A DNA stretch of 64,000 nucleotides from Bos javanicus. Its lineage: Eukaryota > Chordata > Mammalia > Artiodactyla > Bovidae. Below, piece by piece: positions 34,736-47,095 of this stretch. Below the pieces are notes generated by a model. It was given only the letters and a program-made list of their open reading frames with translations. It had not been told where the DNA came from and did no database searches. Where the stretch lies: positions 55,006,829 through 55,070,828 of the forward strand of contig NC_083880.1 in NCBI RefSeq assembly GCF_032452875.1. The letters run 5' to 3'. Position 1 is the first letter of the stretch. Every line of letters begins with the position of its first letter. A program made the position numbers and the translations under genes.

Positions 34736-34987
34736 AAGATTTCCTTTGCAAACCAGGTTTCTCCTATGGAATCCCATCCAAGTCTTAGATCTGATTTGGG
34801 GTGAGTGGAGTAACATGAATCAGGCTGACTGCTGAGAGTTACAGCAAGTGGTTCAGGGGTGAGCAGGTTACCCTGTCCTGGCCAGTGAGGGTCAGTACTG
34901 GGACTTTCACTGAGGGTCAGATAGCTCAGGCCAGAGGGAAGGCTGAGATCAAATGACTACCCACAGACTTCCACAAAACTAGGCTAG

Positions 34988-35214
34988 TTCAGTTCAGTTC
35001 AGTTCAGTCGCTCAATCGTGTCCGACTCTTTGCAACCCCATGAATCGCAGCATGCCAGGCCTCCCCATCCATCACCAACCCCCGGAGTTCACTCAGACTC
35101 ACGTCCATCGAGTCAGTGATGCCATCCAGCCATCTCATCCTCTGTCGTCCCCTTCTCCTCCTGCCCTCAATCCCTCCCAGCATCAGAGTCTTTTCCAATG
35201 AGTCAACTCTTCGG
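34988..35214 (-). repeat. BovB 3'-end fragment with target-site duplication
   Basis: A 227-bp copy of the BovB 3' end (TTCAG units, then the GTCCGACTCTTTGCAACCCC block). AACTAGGCTAG flanks it at 34977-34987 and 35215-35225, so it is a severely 5'-truncated but genuine insertion. Confidence 0.92.
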
Positions 35215-35404
35215 AACTAGGCTAGGTGAGAGAAAAATGTAAGTCTGGGGCTACTGATGGGCATCTTGTCACCGTGTGGGGAGGGGCCACCTGGGGACGA
35301 GACTAACCCAGATGAAAGCAAGAGCAAACACCCCTGACTCGCCTGGAACCAGCTGCCACCTTGGCAAGCTCTGTCTAGACTTTTCAGGCATGTGCGTGCT
35401 AAGT

Positions 35405-35488
35405 TGCTTCAGTTGTGTCTGACTCTTTGCCACGCTATGGACTGTAGCCCACCAGGCTCTTCTGTCCATGGGAATCTCTAGGCAAGAA
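35405..35488 (-). repeat. Short Bov-tA-type SINE with target-site duplication
   Basis: An 84-bp piece (GCTTCAGTTGTGTCTGACTC, then GGACTGTAGCCCACCAGGCT). TTCAGGCATGTG flanks it at 35393-35404 and 35489-35500. Confidence 0.92.
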
Positions 35489-35504
35489 TTCAGGCATGTG
35501 AGTC

Positions 35505-35575
35505 ACCACGTTTTCCTTTCTGCTTAAGCCAGTTTGAGGTGGGACCCTAGAGCCACAAGAGTGCTAACAGACCTC
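35505..35575 (+). repeat. Old interspersed-repeat end, family uncertain
   Basis: CTGCTTAAGCCAGTTTGAGGTGGG followed by CCTAGAGCCACAAGAGTGCT resembles the 3' end of an old LTR-type or similar repeat. A related piece occurs near 45.3 kb. I cannot name the family. Confidence 0.4.
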
Positions 35576-36654
35576 CCCAATCACAGAGCATGTGCTGGGC
35601 TCCTGCTCCTCACCGTCTCCACAGCACCAGCCCCCCTGGGCCTTTGCACTCCCTCCTCAAAACACTTCCCCACTTCCAGCTGGGGTACCATGAGGGCAGG
35701 CCTTGGCTGTCTCTGCAGCCCCGTGCATATGAAGGTGCCGCCTGTAAATAGTGGGGCACAAGCAAGTGCAGCACAACCAGGGCCTGAACTGCATTTCTGG
35801 GCCCAGAAAGCCAGTCGTCCCCATGCCAGGGTCTGGCCCTGGCTCACCGGTGGGCCCACTGTCAGTGGGTGCTGGAGACGTGCGGGAACTGAAAAGGAGC
35901 TCTCCCAGCCTCTGCTGAAGAGAAAAGCTGGGAGGGAGGCGGGGCTCAGCCTCGGAAACAAAGGCATTGCCATGGTTACCTCTGAAGAAACCGACTCCAG
36001 CAGAAGAGGGAAGGGTGCAGTGTGCAGGCTCCCAAGCCAGGACAAGGACAAGGCCGGTTGCCACGGAGATGCTCCGCAGTTTCCTTCGTGGGCCTGGCCT
36101 GAGTCCAGCGCAGGGTCTGTTACTCTGACAAGCCTCTAAGACTCTGACCCCCAGGCGAAGGACATGCTCCTGAGGGGTTCGACCAACCAGCCCACTCCTC
36201 AGCCATGAACTCCAGGGGTGAGTGACAAGGGAGTGCTCAGGCCAGGAGACAGGCTGGGGTTGAATGAGCCTCCCGTCTGCCCATGGACCACACTAAGCAT
36301 GGCCATCCCCGCCCTGGCCTTAGGGGTAGGAGTGGGCTCCAATCCCAGGTGGGTCCCGTGGCTGGGGTGTCGGTTCATCCCCTTCAAACAAATGCAGCAA
36401 ACTGGGTTCTGAGTGCCAGCTGTTGCTTCCTCTTTCCTGTGCCTTTGGGTTGGAGAGGATTCCTCCCCCAGCTAGAAGCTGCAAGGAGAGTGCCTTGGGA
36501 CCCGTCAGGAACATTTTTCATGACCTTCACTAGGTCAGGAGGCCAAGTGCAGAAGCAAAATTCTCCAGGAATGGGCTGAAAACTAGGAGCAGGAAAGCAG
36601 ACAAAGAGGGTGTGGGGCCAGACAATGATGATGAAAGCTGACACTAGTTTCATG

Positions 36655-36780
36655 TTTGCAACAGCCAATCCAATAGGTACTGTGGGTCATCATTCCCACT
36701 TCACAGATGAGCAAACTGAGCCTCAAGCAGGGAAGTGACTCACCCAGACCTACAATGAGGAAGTGGCCCGACCCGGGGTG
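36655..36780 (+). repeat. MIR3/L2-like fragment
   Basis: CATCATTCCCACTTCACAGA with TGAGCAAACTGAGCCTCAAG, then AGTGACTCACCCAGACC, the familiar old-SINE/L2 tail text. Confidence 0.65.
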
Positions 36781-37359
36781 TTCCTGCCTGGCCCAGCCCC
36801 AGAGCTTGCCAGGAAGACAGAGCCCTGCCCAGACCTCCTGGACTAGGCTCTGCATCTGAAATAGGTGCCCAGGCATTCCTGGAGCCTGGGGGGCACGGCT
36901 CGCGGCCAGGACATCAGCTGATTCCTGTCCCGTGGTTGCAGGGGTCATCGCAGTGTCCCCTTCATCCTGAGCACTCAGGCCTAGCTTGGCCCCAGAGTCT
37001 CTTCAGGACCCCGGGGTCCCTCCTGTGTGTGCTCTCAGAGTTTGAGAAGTGCTGGGTGTCTGGTCCCACTGCACTTGCTCTCAGATTAGACCAAAATCAG
37101 ACCAGCCCTGCAGTTATGTCTGCCTGTGACCTTCCCCTGACCCCAAGTAAGCATGACTGGAGCCTCCCTGTCCCAGCTCCTTTTGAATCAGGATCAGGTG
37201 ATATTGTGGCCCACAACTCCTCTCCCCTCAGTCGCCAACTGAACTCGTGGGCGTGAAGCCCTGCATCCGGGGCTCCAGAGGCCCCAGTGTGGGGGAGCAC
37301 ATGCCCTCACTTTGCCCTCAGGAGGCACATTCACGTGCTTCATCCTCCTTCCTTCCATC

Positions 37360-37450
37360 ACTTCAGGAGGCAAAACAGAGATCATCGTTCCCCCTTCAGA
37401 GGTGAAACTGAGGCTCAGAGGCCACGAGCCATGTGCCCCAGGCTCCAGGA
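37360..37450 (+). repeat. Possible MIR-like fragment
   Basis: CAGAGGTGAAACTGAGGCTC with AGAGG matches the MIR tail but is short. Confidence 0.4.
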
Positions 37451-38339
37451 ACACCTGGGCACCTATTTCAGATGCAGATCTGAAGGTCCAGGAGATCTGG
37501 GTCAGTGGTCACACTGCTGAGCGGGCCAGCGGAGCCAGCCCTGCCTGCAGCCCACTGCTCTGTCCCCAGCTTCATACTTTCCTTTCCAGCAGGTTTCTGA
37601 GCCTGGGTGAATCTTTTATCTCTATCTGTGGCCAGAGCAGCAACAGAGCTAGGCATCCCTGGGGTTGCCGATCTGGCCTTTGCCCCTGGGGAGGCCCCCT
37701 TGAGGTCACTCCTCTCCCTGCCCACCCTCCTGCTCCACGGAGTGGAAGTTTCCCTCTCCCCTTCTGTGGAATGCTAGGAAATCTTCTGTCTGGATGCATC
37801 CTGGGTGAGCAGAGGGTGACTGGCCACTGCAGCGGGGCCCCAGCCCTCACGTGGCCCACGCGGAACCTTCCCCACGCAGCTTTCAACTCTCCTCTGCAAC
37901 GTGACAGCGCTCGGCTTCCCCACCGTCGGAGAAGAGTATTTTTAGTTTTGAACCCACCACGTGGAGAGAGACAAGTTATCAATAGCAGCGGCAAAGGGCT
38001 TTTTCTTTTTTTTCCCCATGGCTTTGGGACCTGAGCAATCTGCACCCATTAAATTCTGCCAAAACAAAAAAAAATGTATTCCTCTTATAAACTTTTTACC
38101 CTGTGCCTTCCTCGCTGCTGCAGCTTTGCAAACCAACTCTTCCCCAGGTGGATCCCACCCAATTCCACAGTGCTCTGCCCCCAGCCTCTGGGCCTCTGCA
38201 GGGGGCCACCTTGCCCCACAGAAACAGGAGAAAGAGCAGAGCAGGGGTGCTGGCCTGGAACAGGCAGGAATGTGGGGCCAGGTGGGATTGGGGTGACTTC
38301 TGTGCTGAGAGTTGACATGGCCCCCACTTCCAGCTTCAG

Positions 38340-38425
38340 TAGGACCCTAGCACTTACTGAGCACATACTGTGTTCCCAGCTGTGGGCCAAGTACCTTTGA
38401 GTGTGCTGTCTCAGTTAAATGCCCT
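38340..38425 (+). repeat. MIR/L2-like fragment
   Basis: ACTTACTGAGCACATACTGT with GTTCCCAGCTGTGGGCCAAG is the common 'state of tally' old-repeat text. A similar line (TTTACTGAGCACCTACTGTG) occurs at 56233. Confidence 0.6.
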
Positions 38426-38883
38426 ATTCACCTTCTGAAGGGTTTCCCAAATGAGGTGCCATGGAATCCCAATTCTGGCTGCTATTAGGTGATTCGAGAG
38501 GAACGTGTTCCTCCATCAAGCAGGTTTGGGAATGTTATTTAAACAAAGCCAACAAGTGTCCCTCTTCTCAGGGCCCTTCCCACTCTGTTGGGTGTGGATC
38601 CCCCAGGACTCAGGAGGGCCTGCGACAGACCCAGGATTTACTTGAACTGACCTTTTTTTCCCCTATGGAATGCCTTGTATGACTCTGAAGTGGCCTTCTA
38701 CCTTGTTGGGGGGACATTTGGGCCCACTTGGCATCTGCTTTTTAAGATTAGTTAGAGCTGCATATATAAGAAAACCCAGAATAACAGAGGTGTTAACAAA
38801 ACAGAAATGTACTTCTTTTTCACATGACACAAGCAAGCCTGGGCTGTCTAGGTTTGGCAGGTACTCAGTTCCTACCTTATTGT

Positions 38884-39112
38884 GTGCTGTGTGCTATGCT
38901 AAGATGCTGCAGTCATATTTGACTCTTCTGCAACCCCATGGACTGTGGCCCACCAGGCTCCACTGTCAATGGGATTTCTCAGGCAAGAACACTGGAGTGG
39001 GTTGCCATGCCCTCCTCCAGGGGATTTTCCCCAACCAGGGATCAAACCTGCATCTCTTACATCTCCTGCATTGGCAGTTGTGTTCTTTACCACTAGTGCC
39101 ACCTGGGAAAGC
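38884..39112 (-). repeat. Bov-tA SINE
   Basis: Reverse orientation, from TTTGACTCTTCTGCAACCCC to CACTAGTGCCACCTGGGAAA. CCTTATTGT flanks it at 38875-38883 and 39113-39121. Confidence 0.9.
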
Positions 39113-42039
39113 CCTTATTGTATCACTCTTCTAATACGGGCTTCCAGCCTCAGTGTCACCTCACAACACAAGATGGCTGCTGGTGCTCCAGCCATCACAT
39201 GCATATTTGACCAGAAGGAAGAAGTGAAGGAAAGAACTAGGGCCCCACCAGGTGCATCAGCTCCCTTTGAGAACCTGTTCCTGAAGATAACACCAGGTAC
39301 TTCTGTTCACATCTCACTAGCCAGAAATTTATCCCATGCCACTTGGTGGAGCAGTAACATTCTAGCTAAGTGCATTTCCAGTCTGAATAAAACAAAGGGG
39401 CTGGGGAAGAACATTATGTGTGGCCACTTGTCAGAGGACCTGTCTACTGGCCTTTCCTGACAGAGACCCCTGAGAACACCCAGAGGATCATGTGTGGCCA
39501 GCCCTGCTGTGGCCTGCAGGTCTCCCCCAACATCCTCTGCAGGCTCAGAAATGCAGGCAGATACCTGGCATGGTGTGGGCTCACAATAGCTGCCCGGGAA
39601 GAAGGGGCAGTGCCAGCTGCAGAGAGGCACTCTTAGCTCGCAGCCTTTGTACCTGCTGCATGCCCAGCCTGGTGCCAGGCAGGAGCCTTAGCATTGTCCC
39701 TGGACTGAGCCCTGGTTTCTCTCTTCCTGGCTGTGCCCTGACTGCTGAGCACTGCCTGCACTGCTGGCCCTGTGCTGGGTGCTGGATGCCATCGTGAGCA
39801 GGCATGGGCCCAGGGACTGTGAGGGACCTGCAGGCAGGCAGGGTTGCTCGGGTCCTACTCTCCCCACCCTTCCCAGGGGCTCACGTGGAGTGGGAGAGGT
39901 GGAGGCGCATCTGTGTGCAGGGGACCAGTGGGGCAGGTGGAAGCGGGAGGAAGACAGCTTGGGTTGGGTTATATTTAACTTGTCGGAGTGGCCCAGCCAG
40001 GGGAGCTCCAGGCGTGGAGGTGGGAGGGGGCAAAGTGTAAACCTGCCCAGGAGCAGGAATGGGGGTGAATCATTCTTCTGCCTGGGAGCAGCCAAGGCCA
40101 GTGGGGAGGGGGCAGGTGGCAGCCGCCCCACCTCCCTTCCTGGCAGCTGGCGGTGGGTGGGGATGGAGGCCTTGCATAAGGGCATTTGGGGACTTTTGGA
40201 AGTTTAGGGGTGCTGCCCCCCCATTCTGTCCCTGGAGAGGAAGGCAGGGAAGGGGAGAGGAAGGGGCAGCTAGCAGTCTGTGCCAGGCAGTCACAGCGAG
40301 GGGGGGGGCCTGCCCCTGAGGGTCGCAGCTGGAGGTGGGGGAGAGGTGGCCACTGTGGTGGGGGCTCCGTGCTGTTCCCTGCTAGCTTCTAAGGAGGGAC
40401 CCGCATTTTAGTCTTGCACTGGGACCCACACCTTCCGTAGCCATCCTGGGGAGGATTCGGGGCAGGAATTGGTGCCCATGGGGTGCTAGCTTTCCACTTC
40501 CAGGGCCACAGGACTTACAGGCAGCCAGCCTGGTGGCTCCGTGCCCTCCAGGCAAGGGGGCTGGCTGGGCAAGCAGGCCAGCTTTGTTCTGGGAAAGAGA
40601 CAAAGGGGCTGATAATAGGCCTCATGCTGGGCAATTGTGCAGCCTTGCCCCAGCCACTGGAAGGAGGTCTAGCCAAGAGGCCCACGGCCTGGAGCTTCAG
40701 CTTTCAGGACTGGGGCCCCCCTGAGACACCCCTGAAGACCGAGTTAGCCTGGCACCTTCTGCCATTCATGGGCCTTGGGAACCCTCGCTGCCTCCTGGGC
40801 TCCTAGCTGAGCTCACATAGCAGGTGCTCTGGAGGCCAGCAGGCAGTTGTGGGAGTGGGCTGGGCAACAGCAGTGGGCTGGGGTTTGGGAGGAACCTGCA
40901 GCCCCCAAGTCCAGGCTCAGCCACTTGCTCACACAAGACCTCTCCAAGCAGCCTGTTTCCCCAGTGGTGAGGCCCTTGTAGGACCTGAGGGCACGGGCGT
41001 GGACCCCTGTGATGAGCATCCAGTGCTCCCAACCCTGTATTCTAGCAAAGGCCCCAGAACCTCCCACAGGCTGATCCCACCTCTGGCCCTATCAGTGGCA
41101 GGAGACTGGAATTGGGGACCTCACTACCTCATTTTGAGATAAGTAGTCAGGCCATGGTCTTGGGCAAGGGACCCCGCATCTGCTGCCAGGGCTGTGAGTG
41201 ATGGGATGTCAGCCTGGAGGGGCCACACCAAGGGGAGAGCTGGGCTGGGAGACACAGGCTCACAAGTCGCTGTGCTCCTGGATCCAGCCAGGCCTGAAGG
41301 AGGCCCACCACCAAAGAACCGTCAGATGCATGCCCTATTGAGCCAAGATTTCCCCGCCCACTTCTCCATGCGTGTCAGGGAGACCTCTGTCCATCTGGGT
41401 CTGTCCATCTGGGCTTCCCAGTGAAGAGCCTTCCAGTGAACTTAGCTACTTGTTACATGAACATTTCCAGCTCTGCATGAATCAGCTGGTCAAATTTAGA
41501 AAATGTGAGAGGATTATGCAATGCCAGGAAAAGGTGGACCCAAACTGAGGTCTGCCAGGGGCGTGCGAGAGGGGGCAGGGGTGTGAGGGAGTCGGGAGGA
41601 GTGTGAGGGAGTGGGCAGAGGTGGGAAGGTGGGCAGGGACTGGGACAGTAGGCAGGGGTCCCACTGGGGTAACCAGCACCCAGGGCTGTGGGGAGGGCGC
41701 AGGTGGTCCCACTGTGCCCCTACAGAGAGCAAGGCTCTGGTCGGGGGCTAGGACTTTGTGGTTCTGAGTCACAGCCCAACGTGGCCACTTTCCATTCGTG
41801 GCCCAAGTCAGGCCAGCCTCCCAGCGCAGCCACTGGCCAGCCAAGCCTAAGAAAAGCCAATGGCTTCTGAGCAAAGGCCCCCAGCTCCCAGGGCAAGACC
41901 TGCAAGGTGCTGATCCCGGAACCCCAGCCTGTGATCCCCCGGCCCCTGTGTCTGCTGAGCTCACTCCCCACCCCCGACTCCGGCCCTGGTAGAGGCTGTC
42001 CACTTGTTTCTATGTTGCAATCTCTAGCTGTGGGTGAGT

Positions 42040-42085
42040 GTGTGCAGAAGTGTGTGTTTGTGTGTCTGTGTGCGTGTGTGTGTAG
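42040..42085 (+). repeat. Imperfect (TG)n tract
   Basis: TGTGTGTTTGTGTGTCTGTG-type alternation. Confidence 0.8.
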
Positions 42086-42276
42086 CCAATGAGCAACTGA
42101 GACTTGTGCCCAGGCTAGGGGAGGGGGCTGATTCTGGAGCAATCTCTTGACTCCATGACCCCTACCCTGGTCCAGGACCTGGTCCCACGTCAGAATCACT
42201 GTGGAGGGAAGGGGACACTTCTCTGGCCTGTCCCTACAGGGTGGGATGGAGGAGCCCCACCCCCGCTGGAGTCAGA

Positions 42277-42485
42277 AACACACCCGCAGACACACACCTA
42301 TGCACGTGTGTGCTCAGACACATACACTGACTCATAGACACACAGCCAGGCCCCCATGCACACATCACACTGAAAAGCACCCAGACACATGTGTACAGAG
42401 ACACATACACATATATAGTCACAGACACACACAGGTGTACACAAATGTACTTACACACACATACAGACACATGTGTATACACCTC
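42277..42485 (+). repeat. Long imperfect CA-rich tract
   Basis: About 200 nt of ACACA, CAGACACA and ATACACA units with interruptions, a degenerate simple repeat. A shorter CA tract follows at about 42801-42833. Confidence 0.8.
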
Positions 42486-45289
42486 CTCGAGGACTCAGGG
42501 GACATCTTCATTAACTGTACCCTCCAGCACTGAGCCGCTCGGTCAGTTATTTTCCTGACAGGCACAGATTCCCCAAAGGGCTGCCGGAGCACCAGGGATT
42601 CAGGGAGTAAACAGAGGTGCCGCTCCGGGACTGGGCTTGTCTCCTGCAGGAAGCAGCTCCCAAAGTAGGCCTCGTCTTCTGAATCCCCTGAAGGCTGCCT
42701 TGTGAGGAAGAGAGACCCAGGGCTTCCCGCCCCCCCCCATCCCCCATAGGGTCAGGGCACTGTGCGTGTGCCTGGGGCTCACACCACTCTTGCATGACAT
42801 ACCCACACACGCATGCACACACATACACACATGCTCTCTGCACCCCAGTACACAGCAGTCGGGCCAGATGGGGAGACCTAGAGTAACCCTGGGGGCTTCT
42901 GGGAGGCGAAGGCGGTGTGGCGGGCAGGGGTGCCTATGCTAGGAAGAGAAGGAGGTGGCCTGTGGTTCCAGGGCAGGGCCTGAGGGCCCCTGACGGGTTC
43001 TGGGGAGGGGGCCGTCGGCCTCTCAGCCTCAACCCCAGAGCAGAGTAGGGCAGTAGCCAGGCAGGTGGTGCCTGCATGGGAGTCAGATCCCCGTGATCCC
43101 AAAATGCCCAGCCCAGCGGCCACCCAGCCCCCTGCCCCAGACCAACTACCCTACCCTCACTGTGACCATCCATGGGGAGTGCTTCGCTGGCCCATGAACG
43201 GGTGTGCTGCCCCAGCCCAGCGTGCCCAGCCTCAACCCCAGGCATGGGGCTGCAGAATGGACTGGGGTCACCTGGCCCAGGTCATCTCATCAGCATTGTC
43301 ACCAGGGCCACCCCATCTGGTCACCCCAGGAGAGGCCCAGACTGGGGCAGGAACCCAGCAGGGCAAGCAAGCCAGAGTAAGGTCAGTCAGGATGATGCCT
43401 TTGGGCTCTGGCCTGCTGTGACAGTGGTGCTGCTGGGCACAGGGTGCAGCACAGGGACATCCTCTGCCGGGGCAGGGCCTCCGGGGGCAGGCAGATGGCA
43501 GCCAGCCAGACGTCCAGACAAAGCTGTGGCTCAGCGCCCACCCCCAGCCCTTGCCTCACACTCAAGACTGTGGGGCTGAGACCACAGCAGGAAGCTTTGG
43601 GGTTGGGGTGCAGCTGCAGTGTGGGAGAGGATCTGGGGGTCAGGCTGGGCAGAGCTGGGCATCCCCTACTGCTTACACACGTGGGCCTATACTCACCCAC
43701 TGCCACAGCCCCTCATCAGAGCAGACTGTCCACCCTGGCTTGGCTCAGTGATCCCAGGGGGTTTGACACTTACTGTCCAAGTCTGATCAGGATCTGGTCT
43801 GCAGGCCCTGGAGAGTCTTGGCGGGATGCACGGCCTATGCTTGGCTCAGGCCCCCAGTCCCAATGACACATGATGCTGCTGATCGGGGCCACGGGCAGCC
43901 CCATCAAACACTCCTGGGGCTCCAGGGGAAGATCCCAGGCTGGGACCAGCCCCCACAGCTGGATCTGGGGGCCTCCTGAAGCCATACACCAGCCCACACC
44001 CAGCCTCACCCGGGGCTCTGGAGAAGGCACCCCAGAGAAAGGTCTCCCTTTGCTCTTCTTTCCTGTTTTCTCCTTGATTTATGCATTTTTAGTGCATTGA
44101 GAGAATCTGCAGAGATGCAGCTGGTTTCATCCACTCCCTCAGCAAAGACTGGACGGCCAACCCTGGGGAGAGGGCACGTCCAGAGCCACAGACCGGGTCC
44201 CAGAGGGACTTCCAGAGGCACAGCACCTTGTCCTCGGAAAAGAGCGTCACTACCTCTCTGCCTCCCCCAGCACCTCCCCTGGCAGCTTTTCACATGCCCA
44301 TAGATTACACCTTCTCCAGGGAGCCTTCCTGAGGTCCCTGCTCTTGTGCTAACATCTCCGCGGGCGGGTGCTGTCTGTAGGAGGAAAGGGCAGTGGGTGA
44401 GAAAATTTAGACTCAGGATCCGGTCCCCGCTCCGATCAGCTCCCTGGGCTTTCTGTGCTCCCTCCAGCCTGAGCTATCTCCCCTCCCACCACTTGGACAC
44501 CAAGGCCCCAGAGCTCTGTTTTCTGGGGCCATTGATGGCAGACCTTGCCTCTGAGCTGGCAGGACTGGCTACAGGAGGGCTGGGCACAGACTGGGTCGGG
44601 AGGGCTGTCAGCCTCCTTCCTGCAACCACCGCTGGGGAGGACCCCAGCCCCTTCCTGCCCAGGCCCTGCAGTCCCGTGCAGAGAGCTTCCCCTCCTCCCT
44701 CAGTCCCTTGCCTCACTCCCCTCACCCTCTCACCTCACTCTTGCCCAGGATTCTGCACTCACAGCAACCAGGCACAAGAAGACACAGATGCCCAGGGAGA
44801 GCCATCGCTGCATTCCCTGGCCCAGCTACCCCAACTAACCCCCATTCATGAACTTCATCTCAGGGGTCTCCCACTGGGCTCTCAGTGTCCAGGTCCGCTG
44901 TTCACCCAGGACCAGGCATGGGCTCCCTGGGCACTGCCAACAAAGGTGCTGTCTGGGGAAGTGGTGGAGGCACATGGGACCCACAGGGGATGACCGCCAG
45001 GGGTGGGGTTCCAGTGTCATTGACTATGTCGCTGTAAACGCAAACCATGCTGCCGCAGCTGGCCACCAATACTATCCATGCCAAGCCAATGGGGCTAATT
45101 CTGGGGCTCTGTTGTCACCCCATCTTCCTTCAGGGGAGTAGACGAGAGCACAGGAGAGCAGCCTGGAGTTGCAGGGAAGAGATCTCAGGGGAACACTCAC
45201 TCCTGGGAATGAGGTGAACACAGGGGAAAAACAGAAGTCAGTATTTGAGCTCCTGGATGCAGCTCTGTCTGAAGCCCAGTCCCTGGACT

Positions 45290-45370
45290 TTTCAGCCTTG
45301 GCCAACAATAAATATGCCTTTTCCTTAGGCTTTTTTGAGTTGATTTGTGTCATTTGCAGCCAAACCACAA
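45290..45370 (+). repeat. Old interspersed-repeat end, family uncertain
   Basis: CCAACAATAAATATGCCTTT, then TTTTTTGAGTTGATTTGTG and TCATTTGCAGCCAAA, resembling the piece at 35.5 kb. The AATAAA probably belongs to the repeat rather than to a host gene. Confidence 0.4.
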
Positions 45371-46532
45371 CTATATCCTCGTTCTCCTGTCCTCTCCTCC
45401 TTCCTGCCATCAGGGCCCTGGGCCCAGTTCAGTCTTGTCCCCGAAGACAGAAAATTCAGCTTTTCTTTCAAAGCGGTGGCCTCAGGAGCCATCCTGATCA
45501 CACCCGGGCCCTGAGCTCATCAGGACGCAGCCAGAGCTGGCTCAGAATGTCACCAGGAGAGAGAGAGAAAAAAAAAAGGAAGACATGGAGCAAAAAAAGA
45601 AAAATCTGCATTCCCATATTCAGATGAGCTTCTGCAGAATGAGTGAAAGTGAAGAGGAGTCACAGCACTCGGCCCCAGAGTGCTGACAAGCACCCTGGCA
45701 AATGCGCCCTGGCTGGAGAACAGGACAGTTGCCCGCAGCGGGTCGCTGGCAGCTCCACTGTCCTCATTATTTCTCATTAGCGGTCTGTGTCACCACGCAG
45801 CAGGGCAGGGCTCTGTGGGCTCTAGCCAAGGGCAGGCGGTCCCATGGAGGAAGGTCTTCCAGTGGGGCAGTTGGAAGCAGAGCCGCTGCCTGGGGACAGC
45901 GTGGGGCGGCTAGCACAGTGAGCCCCAGAGCAGAGACCGCACACACAGAAGTCTGCACCACGGCCGTTGGGGAGATGCCCGAGAAGAGGCTGGTCTCGGT
46001 GGGGGCGTCACCTGCCCTCCTCTCAGCAACATCCCTGTGGAGGGGCCTCTGAGCAGCTCACATCTGTGCGGTGGTGGGGAGGCGGACAGCCCTGTGCCGC
46101 GGCTGGTCTCCGGGCCTCAGCTGGTGCTCAGCCCCTCCAGCCTCCACTCTCCAGTCCACAACCTCCTCGCTGTAACCTCTGCAGTTCTCAGAGGCCTTCC
46201 TGTGAGAGTTACCACAGTGCCAGGAGGGCCCTGATCCCGCATATCTCCCAGCCACTCTGTGTACCAGCAGCACCACCTCCCCCTGCCGACTGGGGCCAAT
46301 TAGCCCTAACAGAACCGAAAGTCCTCCTCCTGACCGTTGCTCCCTGGGTCCAAGGGGCTCAAAATGCCAGGGAGGCAGCAGTGGCCCCCCCCAGCCCACT
46401 GTCCTGGCACCCTCCATCCCCTGCCTGGGGTCTTTTCTCTCTCTGGAGCGCCCGGCTATCTGACACACTCATCGCTTAACTGCTGTGTTACGCTTCCCTC
46501 CCTCCATTAGAATGCTTGATACTCTGATACTA

Positions 46533-46739
46533 TGTTGTTGTTTGGTCGCTCAGTCGTGTCTGACTCTTTGCAACCCCATGGACTGTAGCCTGCCAGGTTC
46601 CTTTGTCTATGGGATTTTTCAGGCAAGAATACTGGAGTGGGTTGCCATTTCCTTCTCCAGGGGTATCTTCCAACTGAGGGATCAAACCCACATCTGCTGC
46701 ATCAGCAGGTGGATCCTTTACCACTGAGCCATCAGGGAA
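46533..46739 (-). repeat. Bov-tA SINE
   Basis: Reverse orientation: GTCGCTCAGTCGTGTCTGAC, then GGGATCAAACCCACATCTGC, then CCACTGAGCCATCAGGGAAG. Flanking CTGATA repeats hint at a decayed duplication. Confidence 0.88.
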
Positions 46740-46774
46740 GTTCCCTGATATTTAGTAGGAGCTCAGTAAAACCT

Positions 46775-47095
46775 GGGCTTCCCCGGTAGCTCAGCTGGTA
46801 AAGAATCCGCCTGCAACACAGGAGACCCGGGTTCAATTCCTGGGTTGGGACGACCCCCTGGAGAAGGGAACAGCTACCTACTCCAGTATTCTTGCCTGGA
46901 GAATTCCATGGACTGTATAATCCATGGGGCCACAAAGAGTCAGATACGACTGAGCAACTTTCATGGAGAAGGAAATGGCAACCTACTCCCGTATTCTTGC
47001 CTGGAGAATCCCATGGACAAGGAACCTGGTGGGCTACAGTCCATGGGATCACAAAGAGTCAGGCACGACTGAGCGACTGACACGTTCACTTTCAT
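46775..47095 (+). repeat. Bov-tA/Bov-A2 composite SINE with target-site duplication
   Basis: The tRNA-derived head has intact-looking A-box (TAGCTCAGCTGG) and B-box (GGTTCAATTCC) text, followed by two GGCAAC-type units. TAAAACCT flanks it at 46767-46774 and 47096-47103. Confidence 0.88.

Noticed and set aside
42277..42485. Regularly spaced CA-rich units as a CRISPR-like or minisatellite array
   Set aside because: The units vary in length and sequence without spacer/repeat structure; it is a degenerate dinucleotide repeat.
45308..45313. AATAAA as a possible gene 3' end
   Set aside because: It sits in an old interspersed-repeat end, and no upstream exon or transcript structure supports it.
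46790..46850. tRNA-like A-box/B-box sequence
   Set aside because: It is the tRNA-Glu-derived head of a Bov-tA SINE; no tRNA cloverleaf or anticodon arm is intact.
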